Source of the DNA: Terrimonas sp.
GTDB taxonomy: Bacteria; Bacteroidota; Bacteroidia; Chitinophagales; Chitinophagaceae
NCBI RefSeq assembly: GCF_003075435.1
Contig: NZ_QCZJ01000003.1
Location: 124,001 to 188,000, forward strand
Length of the DNA: 64,000 bases
Reading direction: 5' to 3'
The first letter of the stretch is position 1, and each line of letters opens with the position of its first letter. This document shows positions 23,724 through 33,625 of this stretch, piece by piece. Under the pieces are notes generated by a model. The model did not search any database. It saw only the letters and a program-made list of their open reading frames with translations, and was not told the origin of the DNA. The position numbers and the translations under genes are program-made.

Positions 23724-24557
23724 TTATTGAAGTGTATAGGCTACAATACCGTTCTTCCAGAAAGTAGGCACATATACTGTTTTTGTAGCAGGATCATAGC
23801 CAATATCTGCAGAATTAATTTTTTGTTCGCGTGTGTCAAGCAATGGTTCTTTGCTGCCGGGACGAACGCGCCAAACAGCACCTGCCCAGCATGAAACAAT
23901 AAAGCTTCCATCTCCAACAGCTTCAATGCCATCGGTGCCGCCTTCCATACCATCAGCTAATTTGGTTAGTGATTTGTTTGATTCTACTTTGTAAAGTCCG
24001 CCTGCATCGGTAATATACAGGTTACTCTTATTCCAAAGCACACCATTAGGCCCGTTTAAGTTTTCGAGAAATACGGTTGCTTTACCATTTTCAACACGGT
24101 GTATCTTTTTTGTTTTTGAATCGGACACATAGATTACACCTTTCCCGTCAACGCTGATATCATTTAATCCTTCAGCACCATCAAAGCTGATCCTGTTTGT
24201 AATCTTTCCCTGGCTTATATCAATCACAGCTATGCCATCAACGTCAGCAACATATAATTTACCATTATGCACTCCCATTCCTTTAGGCGCATTTAACCCG
24301 GTTACCCATTCTGTAGCTATTATCTTTCCGTCTAATCCAACCTTTCCAATTGATCCTTTCCCATCTTTTTCCCAGGGCTGGCCATCAATATTGGCTACAT
24401 ACAATACTTTATTCTTAGCATCAAAGTAAACAGATTCAGGTACTTTTAAAACGGTATCGGTTGCCCATTTTTGTACCAGCCGGCTTTGCTGTGACTGAGC
24501 AGAGCCATACAATAAAATAAAACTGAAAAGTGCTGCGCAAACAATAGAAGGCTTCAT
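23724..24557 (-). CDS. secreted SMP-30/NHL-repeat beta-propeller protein
   Basis: 277 residues with a signal peptide (1-22, cleavage near GSAQSQ). The rest is a beta-propeller of repeated blades such as VPESVYFDAKNKVLYVAN, LNAPKGMGVHNGKLYVAD, LNDISVDGKGVIYVSD and LNGPNGVLWNKSNLYITD, typical of SMP-30/gluconolactonase or NHL-repeat proteins. The family binds divalent metal and may hydrolyse lactones, but the substrate cannot be read here. It is likely periplasmic. Stands alone with its own terminator; an approximately 300-bp gap (24558-24852) with nothing recognisable separates it from tonB. Confidence 0.85.
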   Translation of the reverse strand: MKPSIVCAALFSFILLYGSAQSQQSRLVQKWATDTVLKVPESVYFDAKNKVLYVANIDGQPWEKDGKGSIGKVGLDGKIIATEWVTGLNAPKGMGVHNGKLYVADVDGIAVIDISQGKITNRISFDGAEGLNDISVDGKGVIYVSDSKTKKIHRVENGKATVFLENLNGPNGVLWNKSNLYITDAGGLYKVESNKSLTKLADGMEGGTDGIEAVGDGSFIVSCWAGAVWRVRPGSKEPLLDTREQKINSADIGYDPATKTVYVPTFWKNGIVAYTLQ

Positions 24558-24852
24558 AATTACATTATTTAAGTGCTTAATTATACTTTATTACAGGGGA
24601 ACAGGGTTGATGATGGTTTATCAAAGGAGAATCAAATATAGAAATATCAATTGAATATTTGAAAGATAGACTGGGATTTCGTTTTTAGAAAAATCTAAGG
24701 ATAAGTGTGGGATTGTAAAGTTGCCGATCATTCATCGAGTATTTGGAGCCTGGTAATTAAGTCTTCTACACCAGATACAATAAATAAATCCCGGTAAAAT
24801 CTTTTCAGATATACCAGGATTTACACAGCTTCAGGTTATGCGCAATCTCTTG

Positions 24853-25680
24853 CTATTCGCTTATCCTGAATGTAACGGGTTGTTTTCTCCAGGCTTTTAC
24901 TTTCATACCATTATTTTCGGCAGGGGTCCAATCCGGGCCTTTGCGAATAGCATTCATACAGAGCTCGGCAAGTTTGGTGCCTTTCATTGTCAGCGCCTCT
25001 ACATCACTTATTTTACCGTCTTTGTCTACAATGAATTGTACTATACAAGTACCGGCTTTTCCATCTTCCTGTAATTCATCGGTGTGCCGTTCTATTTCTC
25101 TTGAAATGTATTTTCTCCATGCTTCATCGCCACCGGGAAATTTGGCTTGTATCTGAACAGTAATTAGGGTTTCATCTTTTTCTTCTTTTTGAGGACCAAT
25201 AATAACTCCCGTATGATCGTCTTCAATTGGAGGAGATACTATATCAGCCCCTTTTATTCCATCTACATTTGCTGTGCTGATTTTTGTATCTATCATATCG
25301 TCAATATCTTTCATTACCTCTTCAGGTTTCAGTTCTTCAACCATTTTAATTGAAGATGTTAAACGTGACATTTCTATCTGGGGTTGCACTAAAGGTTTTA
25401 CCTGAGGCGGTGGGGGCGGTTCAACAACAGGGTCATTTTTAGGAGGATCAATTAATATAACACTATTCTTTTCGAAGCCTGCAGCGGTTCTTTCACTTTT
25501 AAATTTTGATCCTGCAAAAGAAGCCAGCAAAACAACCAATGCCAGGGCGCCTGTGCTTAATAATGCTTTTAATAAGCGGCTTGAATACCTGCTCCGCAAT
25601 TCGTATGCGCCATATACTTTGTTGCGGTTATCGAATACAATGTCTAGCAGACTTGCCTGCAAAATTTTATTCTTTTCCAT
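24853..25680 (-). CDS. tonB: TonB-family energy transducer
   Basis: About 275 residues. A short cytoplasmic segment (LLDIVFDNRNKVYGAYELRSRYS, common to Bacteroidota TonB proteins) comes first, then one membrane helix (about 36-58, ALLSTGALALVVLLASFAG), a Pro-rich periplasmic spacer (EPPPPPQVKP), and the C-terminal TonB domain (about 180-275) with KFPGGDEAWRKYISREIE, CIVQFIVDKDGKISDV and VTFRIS. It carries proton-motive energy from ExbBD to outer-membrane receptors such as the two SusC proteins here. I chose ATG 25680 (MEKNKILQ); the frame opens at 25713 but that start lacks family support. Confidence 0.92.
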   Translation of the reverse strand: MEKNKILQASLLDIVFDNRNKVYGAYELRSRYSSRLLKALLSTGALALVVLLASFAGSKFKSERTAAGFEKNSVILIDPPKNDPVVEPPPPPQVKPLVQPQIEMSRLTSSIKMVEELKPEEVMKDIDDMIDTKISTANVDGIKGADIVSPPIEDDHTGVIIGPQKEEKDETLITVQIQAKFPGGDEAWRKYISREIERHTDELQEDGKAGTCIVQFIVDKDGKISDVEALTMKGTKLAELCMNAIRKGPDWTPAENNGMKVKAWRKQPVTFRISE

Positions 25681-26011
25681 AAACAATGTTTTTATCTGAG
25701 ATGGCTGCAGCAAAGAATTCCACAGTATTTTAGTGCAATTATATTTTTATAATCAGACAAGATTTGCTTGTGGATTTTGTAAGATTATGAATCGCGGCGC
25801 TGCTAATGTTATGTCAAACGTGAAATATGAAACATGAACGCTGATCTCACGTTTATTGACAACGTGCCGACATTCTTTAGTTAACATGACACCAGATTAC
25901 TGCAATATTTCTCTTATATATATTTAAAGTGCTCAAACGTTTGCGAAGCTTTTTTTGGTAGTATGTAAATATGGTAATACTTTCATAACACTTACCGGTA
26001 TCGGTTTTTAT
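25681..26011. other. divergent region between tonB and the ECF sigma gene
   Basis: No gene. An inverted repeat AAACGTGA (25816-25823) / TCACGTTT (25847-25854) is the only structure seen. Confidence 0.35.
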
Positions 26012-26019
26012 TACATTTG
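26012..26019 (+). promoter_or_regulatory. -7 promoter box for the ECF sigma gene
   Basis: TACATTTG matches TAnnTTTG and ends 4 nt before ATG 26024. This predicts a leaderless mRNA and decides the start, since the frame is open from 25955. Confidence 0.55.
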
Positions 26020-26023
26020 CTGT

Positions 26024-26611
26024 ATGAGAAATAATGAGATCATTCCCTCTTTATTTTTTGATGTTTGCTCCAATAGCAATGTGAAGGCGTATGAGCAGCT
26101 TTACAAAATACTTTATGCCCGTCTTGCTCATTTTTCGGCATCAATAGTTGGGTCATTTCAGTCGGCAGAAGAAATTGTTTCGGATGTATTTATCATGCTT
26201 TGGTGTAAAAGAGAACAATTTGTGCATGTAGAGAATCCTGTGGTATACCTGTATGTATGTGTACGGAATTTTTCTTTAAATGCGCTACCCCGGAACAAAG
26301 CCCGGTATATTGATTTTGACACACTTGATAAGGATGCATTATCTGTGATACCGGATATTGAAGAACGGTTGATTTCAAGAGAGGTGGCAGTTATAATTGA
26401 AAAAGCAATACGTGAACTTCCGGGGCGTTGCCAGATGATTTTCAGGTTGATAAAAATAGACGGATTAAGTTATAAAGAAGTAGCGGAGCTTTTGGACATT
26501 TCATCTAAAACAGTTGATGCACAATTAGCTATCGCAGTAAAAAAACTTTCTCATGCCATCAGGCTATATACTCCCACCCATCTCGTAAATGACTATCTTA
26601 AAATTTCCTGA
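26024..26611 (+). CDS. ECF RNA polymerase sigma factor (FecI-like)
   Basis: About 195 residues. Region 2 (about 20-90) contains VGSFQSAEEIVSDVFIMLWCKR and VVYLYVCVRNFSLN. Region 4 (about 125-185) contains AIRELPGRCQMIFRLIKIDGLSYKEVAELLDISSKTVDAQLA, the DNA-binding helix pair. It should direct transcription of the SusC/SusD locus downstream when released by its FecR partner, encoded 57 nt further on. The ATG at 26024 is preferred because a promoter box sits immediately before it; the longer reading from 25955 would be untranslated. Confidence 0.95.
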   Translation: MRNNEIIPSLFFDVCSNSNVKAYEQLYKILYARLAHFSASIVGSFQSAEEIVSDVFIMLWCKREQFVHVENPVVYLYVCVRNFSLNALPRNKARYIDFDTLDKDALSVIPDIEERLISREVAVIIEKAIRELPGRCQMIFRLIKIDGLSYKEVAELLDISSKTVDAQLAIAVKKLSHAIRLYTPTHLVNDYLKIS

Positions 26612-26668
26612 AAAAAATATTGATTTGTTTTAGGGAATTTTTGCTGCAGATACTGTCCTTAACATTGC

Positions 26669-27790
26669 ATGGATATTAATCAAAAAGAAAACGAGAGGCT
26701 ATGGTATTTGCTTGCCAGGAAAATGGCAAATGAAATAACAGCAGCGGAAAATAAAGAATTGATTACGCTATTGCAGGCAAATCCTGATGCATTATATGCA
26801 CAGGAAGTTTTGAGTCAGCAATGGCATGATGGCTACAAGAAGTTCAGTTCAAAAGACGCAGATGATGCTTTCAATAAACACCAACTGCGTATGCAAAAGG
26901 CGATAAATGGCGATACGGTTCCGGAATATGAAAACAATACCCGGGAAAACCTGCAACGCAAAGGCAGGATAATATTATGGCGATATGTATTTGTTGCAGC
27001 AGCCTGCATTTTGGTGGCTTTAATATGGTTTAAATGGAATAACCAACTAAAACCGCCGGCTAAAGTTGAGGACTTACAACAACTGGTTACACAATATGGA
27101 TCAAAGTCGCAATTGATTTTGCCGGACGGTACCAAAGTTTGGCTGAATGGAGGTAGTACACTGGATTATCCCAAACAGTTTTCCGGGCTGTTGCGTGAGG
27201 TTACATTGGAAGGGGAGGCTTTTTTTGATGTTACCGAAAATAAACTGCAACCTTTTCTCGTGCATACAAAAACCTTTACGGTAAAAGTATTAGGCACTGC
27301 TTTTAATATACGGGCTTACAATGATGAGGATAGCGCTTCCGCATCGCTCATCAGGGGATCTGTTGAAGTGGAACTTAATGCCAGGAAAAATAATAAGGTA
27401 TTACTTCGTCCCAACGAAAAATTAGTTGTATCCGCGTTGTCTGCAATAGCTGAACCTGGTGAAACTGCTGCCAATACAGGTGTCACACCTTCAGTAGTGG
27501 AGGTGAAGAAATCTTTGGTTACCACCGACAGGTTTAACACCGTTGCTGAAACAGCCTGGGTTGATAATAAACTGGTATTTAAAAATAAATCATTTGAGCA
27601 AATTGCATTGGTGCTTGAAAAATGGTTTGCAGTGGAGATAGATTTCAAAAATGAAAACAGGAAGAAGCTGAACCTGAGCGGAACTTTTGACGGAGAAAAT
27701 CTTGATGAAATATTAAAGGCGTTCATGGAAACCGGCGCATCAACATTTTCTTACAAAAAGGATACTACAGGTGCCATCATAATTTATTGA
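26669..27790 (+). CDS. FecR-family anti-sigma factor
   Basis: 373 residues. The cytoplasmic N-terminal region (1-103) binds the sigma factor, a single membrane helix spans about 104-122 (YVFVAAACILVALIWF), the periplasmic FecR domain covers about 145-245 (LPDGTKVWLNGGSTLDYP, REVTLEGEAFFDVTEN, VLGTAFNIRAY), and a DUF4974 domain lies at the C-terminus (FKNKSFEQIALVLEKWF). It relays the state of the STN domain of the SusC protein encoded next to the sigma factor encoded upstream. Gene order sigma - fecR - susC - susD is the standard cell-surface signalling layout. Confidence 0.96.
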   Translation: MDINQKENERLWYLLARKMANEITAAENKELITLLQANPDALYAQEVLSQQWHDGYKKFSSKDADDAFNKHQLRMQKAINGDTVPEYENNTRENLQRKGRIILWRYVFVAAACILVALIWFKWNNQLKPPAKVEDLQQLVTQYGSKSQLILPDGTKVWLNGGSTLDYPKQFSGLLREVTLEGEAFFDVTENKLQPFLVHTKTFTVKVLGTAFNIRAYNDEDSASASLIRGSVEVELNARKNNKVLLRPNEKLVVSALSAIAEPGETAANTGVTPSVVEVKKSLVTTDRFNTVAETAWVDNKLVFKNKSFEQIALVLEKWFAVEIDFKNENRKKLNLSGTFDGENLDEILKAFMETGASTFSYKKDTTGAIIIY

Positions 27791-27990
27791 TCAAGCTCTA
27801 AAGTCGAAATAATAACCAAACTAAGCTGCATGATTCAAACTGATAATACTACCTGATAAAAAACAGCATATATCTCCATAAACAAAAACGGGAAATGTTG
27901 GCGCATTCCCCGTATGATGATGGTGAAGGAGATATGTTGTCCAAAAATGCGATTTAAACAAATATTCAATCAACCAACAAATCAAAGGTA

Positions 27991-30900
27991 ATGCAAAAAT
28001 TACTACGGCTTAACTGTTCCCGCCCGTGCAGGGAACTAAGAAAAGTGATCCTGTTTATGAAACTGACTGCGCTTTTTTTATTTGTATGCTGTTTGCATGT
28101 TAGTGCAAAAGTACATTCTCAAAAAATCACCATTACCCTATCCCGGGTTAGTCTTGAAAAGGCATTTGCCGCCATCGAAAAGCAATCTCAATACCGCTTT
28201 GTATACAATGATGATAATATTCCCTTTAACCGCAGGGTAACAGTATCTGCTTCAGGAGCTTCTATTAATGAGATTCTTACGAGTATCCTGAATGAGACCA
28301 GCCTTGGCTTCAGGATGCTATCTGATAAACTCATTGTTATAGCGCCGAAAGGCACTGAAAAAAAAGATGTAACAGTAACAGGTACCGTAATAAATACTTT
28401 AAATGAACCTTTACCGGGGGTAACTGTTCAATTAAAAAATACCAATGTTGTAGTCACTACAGACAGTGACGGAAAATTTGAAATAAAAGTTCCGGAGAAT
28501 GCTATTCTGATTTTTTCCTTCATTGGCCACGAAACACAGGAAGTGCCGGTTGATGGAAGAACATCTGTTAATATAACATTGAATGCCGCAGAAAATTCTT
28601 TGAATGAAGTGGTGGTGGTAGGGTATGGATCTGAGAAGAAAATAAATATAACCGGAGCGGTAGACCAGATATCCGGTAAAAAGCTGGCAGAAAGACCAAT
28701 CGCTAATCTCTTCCAGGGATTACAGGGCATCAGCCCGGGATTGAATATTACATATCCCGGCGGACGCCCCGGCGCAACGCCGGCTATTAATATCCGTGGC
28801 GTAACAACCTTAACAGGCGGGGGCTCACCTCCATTGATCATTATTGATGGTATCGCTTCTACGGTTGATGATATTCTTCGTTTAAACCCACAGGATATCG
28901 GATCTATGTCGGTATTGAGAGATGCAGCTTCCGCTGCTATTTACGGAGCAAGGGCTGCTTTTGGTGTTGTATTAATTACTACTAAAGCCGGCGCAAGCAG
29001 TGGTAAACAAAGAGTAAGTTATAATAACTACTTTTCCTGGTCAAAACGCACTGTATTACCTAACCAGATCACCGATCCCTATATTTATTCTAGAGTGCTG
29101 GAAACAGCTACAGATAATACGCCATGGGATTATGTTAACTATTCCGACTATCAATATCAATGGGCTAAGGAACGTTCCGAAAATCCATCTATTGAAGATA
29201 CAAGGGTTGATCCAAATGATCCTACCAAGTGGACTTATATGGGCAACAATAACTGGAACGATTATTTTTTTAATAAAGCCAGTGCTTCACAAAATCACAG
29301 CATATCATTCAGCGGGGGCGCTGAAATAGGAAAAGGCAAACCATTTGGTTACCTGCTTTCTGCAGACTGGACAAAAGAGAATGGTTTGAATAAATTAGCG
29401 AAAGATGACTGGAACCGTTATGGATTACGCGCTAAAGTAAATTTCACCCCACTTACCTGGTTTAAGATTGAAAACAACCTCAACATCTATCAAACAATTA
29501 CAGATGCACCCACTTATAATATTACTGACCTGTATTATCTGCAACCCACGCAGGTAGCTAAAAACCCTGATGGAACCTGGGCTAACACAGGTGCCGGAAG
29601 ATTAGGCGCTCAGTTAACAGATGGAGGACGTAATGATCAGACAAGATTCGGGTTTCAAAATATCATACGTGGAACAGCGAGCTTTTTGAATAATGATCTG
29701 CAGGTAACAGGAAGTGCGAGCTTTAAAAGAGAGATATGGAAATATAATGTTGACTATCGTAAATATAAAATCGGGTATGGCCCCGATGATATACGCGAAG
29801 AAGGCGGCAGCGGTTCAGTATCTGCAACCAACGGAATTGTAAAGCATGATGTGTATGATTTGTTTGCAACCTACAATAAAACTGTTGCCAATGATCATTC
29901 ATTCAAAATACTGGCAGGTTATAACCAGGAAGAATATGTGTGGTCTTATGAGCAGGTAAGTCGTGACAGGCTTATATCTTCTTCGCTACCCTACATATTT
30001 TTAACTACAGGAGAAAACCCTCTCCTTGATGCAGATTACAGCACTTACGCGCTGCAAAGTGTTTTTGGAAGATTGAATTATACTTTTAAGAATCGTTATA
30101 TCATTGAAGGAAACGGGCGCTACGACGGATCATCAAGATTCCCGAGGCAGAGGCGCTGGGGCTTCTTCCCATCTGTTTCCGCGGCGTGGATTGCCAGCGA
30201 AGAAAATTTCTTCAAACCCCTGCAGGATAAGATCTCTTCATTGAAGTTTCGAATTTCTTATGGCGACCTGGGTAATCAGAGCGTAAGTAACTTCGGCTAC
30301 ATACAAACCTTACCAACCGGCATTTCCTCCTATCTTATCAACAATGCAATGCCCACTATTATTACTGGCGCTCCGCCATTGAGCGTTGATCCTGATACCT
30401 ATACCTGGGAAAAGGTAACCACCTTCAACGTAGGTACAGATATAGGGTTGTTCAATAATAAAGTACAGGCAGGCTTTGATTATTTTGTGCGCAAAACAAT
30501 TGGTATGCTTGGCCCGGTACAGGAGTTGCCTGGTGTATTAGGCACTTCGGCGCCAACACAAAATGTTGCTGACCTGTCTACCAAAGGATGGGAATTAACT
30601 GTAGGTTATCGCGATAATTTCGATATCGCTGCCAAACCATTTTCATTTGGCATAAAAGTGTTTGTATCTGATTCAAAGTCTAAAATTACAAAGTACAGAA
30701 ACGATCAGTTGTTGTTGTCAAGCTATAGGGTTGGGCAGGAAATTGGCGAAATTTGGGGATTGGAAAATGATGGATACTTCTCAAGTCAGGAAGAGATTGA
30801 TGCGCTGGACGAATCTGCTATTGTACCATGGGGTGCATTGGATATAGTGCCTGGTTGGCCCAAATATATTGACCAGAACAAAGATGGGGTAATTGAAAAG

Positions 30901-31515
30901 GGAAATACGGTAACCGACCCCAAAGACTTAAAGATCATAGGCAATACCAGCCCGCGATACCGCTTTGGCATTAACCTCGATTTTGACTGGAATAATTTTG
31001 ATCTCTCTGTATTTTTACAAGGTGTTGGTAAGCAGGATTTTTATCCCCGTCACTATCTTTTCTGGGGGCCTTACCAGCAACCTTATGCCGGTATTTATGA
31101 ATGGAATCTTGATTACTACCGCGGTGCTTCTGAAACCGGCGCAGAAAGAGACAGGCATTCCGCATCGTATATAGCGGCCGGACTGGCAGATGAAAATAAA
31201 AATTCCTATTTCCCTGTATTGCAATCCTGGCTTGCTGATGCTAATTACGGCGCTGGGCTGGATATTCCGCAAACAAAATATCTTTTAAATGCATCTTATC
31301 TGCGCATTAAGAATGTAACGCTTGGGTATACTATTCCAAATGCTGTTACCAAAAGATTTAAAGTAAGCAGGCTGAGGGTGTTTTTTACCGGGGAAAACCT
31401 GTATGAATTTTCTGCTATCAAAAAATATATTGATCCCGAAGCTGTGGCAGATGGATGGGGCTGGGCTTATCCATACCAGCGTAAATATGCTTTTGGTATC
31501 AATCTCGATTTCTGA
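27991..31515 (+). CDS. SusC-family TonB-dependent transporter with STN signalling domain
   Basis: 1174 residues. After a long basic leader and signal peptide (cleavage near residue 43, HVSAKVHSQ) comes an STN domain (about 45-115, ITITLSRVSLEKAFAAIEKQ and the FRMLSDKLIVI end strand). A carboxypeptidase-regulatory-like domain (about 125-200), TonB box NEVVVVGYGSEKK, plug domain (TRAAFGVVLITTKAG-type end) and beta-barrel ending in NLDF follow. The STN domain senses ligand loading and contacts the FecR protein, turning on the ECF sigma factor. The locus also encodes two phosphatases, so a phosphate ester is a plausible ligand. The leader shares a 15-mer with the first susC gene. Confidence 0.96.
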   Translation: MQKLLRLNCSRPCRELRKVILFMKLTALFLFVCCLHVSAKVHSQKITITLSRVSLEKAFAAIEKQSQYRFVYNDDNIPFNRRVTVSASGASINEILTSILNETSLGFRMLSDKLIVIAPKGTEKKDVTVTGTVINTLNEPLPGVTVQLKNTNVVVTTDSDGKFEIKVPENAILIFSFIGHETQEVPVDGRTSVNITLNAAENSLNEVVVVGYGSEKKINITGAVDQISGKKLAERPIANLFQGLQGISPGLNITYPGGRPGATPAINIRGVTTLTGGGSPPLIIIDGIASTVDDILRLNPQDIGSMSVLRDAASAAIYGARAAFGVVLITTKAGASSGKQRVSYNNYFSWSKRTVLPNQITDPYIYSRVLETATDNTPWDYVNYSDYQYQWAKERSENPSIEDTRVDPNDPTKWTYMGNNNWNDYFFNKASASQNHSISFSGGAEIGKGKPFGYLLSADWTKENGLNKLAKDDWNRYGLRAKVNFTPLTWFKIENNLNIYQTITDAPTYNITDLYYLQPTQVAKNPDGTWANTGAGRLGAQLTDGGRNDQTRFGFQNIIRGTASFLNNDLQVTGSASFKREIWKYNVDYRKYKIGYGPDDIREEGGSGSVSATNGIVKHDVYDLFATYNKTVANDHSFKILAGYNQEEYVWSYEQVSRDRLISSSLPYIFLTTGENPLLDADYSTYALQSVFGRLNYTFKNRYIIEGNGRYDGSSRFPRQRRWGFFPSVSAAWIASEENFFKPLQDKISSLKFRISYGDLGNQSVSNFGYIQTLPTGISSYLINNAMPTIITGAPPLSVDPDTYTWEKVTTFNVGTDIGLFNNKVQAGFDYFVRKTIGMLGPVQELPGVLGTSAPTQNVADLSTKGWELTVGYRDNFDIAAKPFSFGIKVFVSDSKSKITKYRNDQLLLSSYRVGQEIGEIWGLENDGYFSSQEEIDALDESAIVPWGALDIVPGWPKYIDQNKDGVIEKGNTVTDPKDLKIIGNTSPRYRFGINLDFDWNNFDLSVFLQGVGKQDFYPRHYLFWGPYQQPYAGIYEWNLDYYRGASETGAERDRHSASYIAAGLADENKNSYFPVLQSWLADANYGAGLDIPQTKYLLNASYLRIKNVTLGYTIPNAVTKRFKVSRLRVFFTGENLYEFSAIKKYIDPEAVADGWGWAYPYQRKYAFGINLDF

Positions 31516-31553
31516 GAGGACGGTGCAATATTGTTAACAGAAAAAATGTACAA

Positions 31554-33344
31554 ATGAAAAAGTTTATCAACATAAATATTATAATCACCTGCATGATACT
31601 GCTACTGGCTTCATGCAAAAAAGATTTTATGGACAGGTACCCGCAGACATCAGTACCGCCTGACCTCTTTTTTAAATCTGAAGAAGACCTTTCACTTTAC
31701 ATCAATGGACTTTTAACCATACCGGGCAGGGGCAATTACCTGTCAGACCAGGATACGGACGATAAAGCCACAACAGGCGCGGTAGAAATAAAATCTATCA
31801 TGACAGGTAATCCAAGTTCCCAGAATATTACATCAGGATGGTCATGGGGCAGACTGAGAAATATTAATTATTTCCTGGACAATTATGGCAAAGCCGATGT
31901 TTCTGAAGAAGTGAAAAATCATTATGCCGGGTTGGCGAGATATTATCGTGCGTTGTTTTATACAAATATGGTAAAACGTTACTCAGATGTTCCCTGGTAT
32001 TCCAACGCGCTTAACCCATCTGATACAAGTGATTTATATAAACCCCGCGACCCCCGTGCATTGGTAATGGATAGTGTGATGGCTGACCTGGCATTTGCTG
32101 CCGATAAAGTGAGAGAAGATGTACCAACAGGAACCCCCAATGTATGGGTGATGAAACTCCTGCAGGCAAGAACAGCCCTGTATGAGGGAACATATAGAAA
32201 ATACCACGATGAACTGGGGCTTGAAAGTACTGCTGGCGGGTTATTGCAATTGGCGGCAGAAGTATCAAAAGAGATAATGAGTTCCGGCAACTTTATCCTG
32301 CACGATTCTTATGGAGAATTGTTTACCAGCGCCAGCCTTGCAGGTAATAAAGAAGTATTACTGGCAAGCATTTACGACCAGGATCTGAAACGCAGCGGAG
32401 GTAATGGAAATATTCTTGACTATGAAATGTCGCCTTCACGCGACCTGGTGCAAACTTATCTTATGAAAGATGGCAGCAGGTTTACCGCGCAACCTGGTTA
32501 TCAAACTTTCGGATTTGTGCAGGAGTTTCAAAACCGTGACCCAAGACTATCTGCATCATTAATATACCCAGGTTTTGTATTTGCCACCAACGCGCCTAAT
32601 CCTAAACCATATGTTCAACGGCTGAATAAGAACTTCACAGGATATCATCAGTTGAAAGGTTATATCAATAGCACAGACAATAAAACAATTGCTGATGTTG
32701 ATTTTCCCGCTTATCGCTACGCAGAGGTGCTGCTTATTTATGCGGAAGCAAAAGCAGAACTGGAAAACCTTACCCAATCCGATCTTGATGAAAGTGTAAA
32801 CCTGCTTCGCGACCGCGTGGCGCTTCCTCATCTTGATCTGGCTTGGGCCAACAGCAATCCGGATCCGGTGCTGGCTGCAAAATATCCTAATGTATCGGGA
32901 GCAAACCAGGGTGTTATTTTAGAAATACGCCGCGAAAAAAGAGTAGAATTTGCTATGGAAGGGTATAGGTTTGATGATTTGATGAGATGGGAAGCCGGCA
33001 AAGAGCTGGAGAAAATACCAGAAGGTATGTACTTTTCCGGGTTAGGAAATTTTGATCTTACAGGAGATGGTATTCCTGATATTAAATTGATAGATAAAGG
33101 AGCAACAATACCTAATGAAGATGCTAAAGAGACAAATTCGCTTGGTGAAAAACTGGTATATTATAAAGCCGGAAGCTTTGGTGAAGATGTAACGGTATAT
33201 CTTAAAAACGGGAATTCGGGCGGTACAACTGTTACGGAGGTAACACCAAGGCAATTCCTCGATCCGAAATATTATTATCGTCCCATACCGTTCAACCAGG
33301 TTACTTTAAACCCTGCTCTGAAGCAGTTATTCGGATGGCAGTAG
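31554..33344 (+). CDS. SusD-family surface lipoprotein
   Basis: 596 residues with a lipoprotein signal ending at Cys21 (LLLASC). SusD helical fold signatures are YAGLARYYRALFYTNMVKRY, YRYAEVLLIYAEAKAELEN and the C-terminal EIRREKRVEFAMEGYRFDD. Partner of the STN-SusC encoded 38 nt upstream; a terminator at 33358 closes the susCD unit. Residues about 495-560 form an insert with GDGIPDIKLIDKGATIPNED just before the usual C-terminus, which is a common place for variable loops. Confidence 0.95.
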   Translation: MKKFININIIITCMILLLASCKKDFMDRYPQTSVPPDLFFKSEEDLSLYINGLLTIPGRGNYLSDQDTDDKATTGAVEIKSIMTGNPSSQNITSGWSWGRLRNINYFLDNYGKADVSEEVKNHYAGLARYYRALFYTNMVKRYSDVPWYSNALNPSDTSDLYKPRDPRALVMDSVMADLAFAADKVREDVPTGTPNVWVMKLLQARTALYEGTYRKYHDELGLESTAGGLLQLAAEVSKEIMSSGNFILHDSYGELFTSASLAGNKEVLLASIYDQDLKRSGGNGNILDYEMSPSRDLVQTYLMKDGSRFTAQPGYQTFGFVQEFQNRDPRLSASLIYPGFVFATNAPNPKPYVQRLNKNFTGYHQLKGYINSTDNKTIADVDFPAYRYAEVLLIYAEAKAELENLTQSDLDESVNLLRDRVALPHLDLAWANSNPDPVLAAKYPNVSGANQGVILEIRREKRVEFAMEGYRFDDLMRWEAGKELEKIPEGMYFSGLGNFDLTGDGIPDIKLIDKGATIPNEDAKETNSLGEKLVYYKAGSFGEDVTVYLKNGNSGGTTVTEVTPRQFLDPKYYYRPIPFNQVTLNPALKQLFGWQ

Positions 33345-33357
33345 CTTTGTGCAATAT

Positions 33358-33395
33358 AAAAAGCCGGGATTTTGAAATAGCTCCCGGCTTTTATT
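33358..33395 (+). terminator. intrinsic terminator after the second susD
   Basis: An 11-bp stem AAAAGCCGGGA (33359-33369) with TCCCGGCTTTT (33382-33392) and a T-rich tail. The two phosphatase genes that follow therefore need read-through or their own promoter. Confidence 0.85.
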
Positions 33396-33625
33396 TACAA
33401 TCTGTAACTATCAACTCATGCATCCTGTACAACAAATCCCTGTTAAGCATGGCAAGTGCAGAGAGTGGAATACAGATATGAGAGAAATTCGCGAAATGCA
33501 TCCTCGTTGGCCGGTATCATCCGTGTATTCTGTGCGCTATTCTGTAAAAAGAAGATAGCTATATTGTCATGCAGCGCAGGTAACGGAATCCGGGGCTTTA
33601 AAAACAATTGTATAAATTAGTCAAG

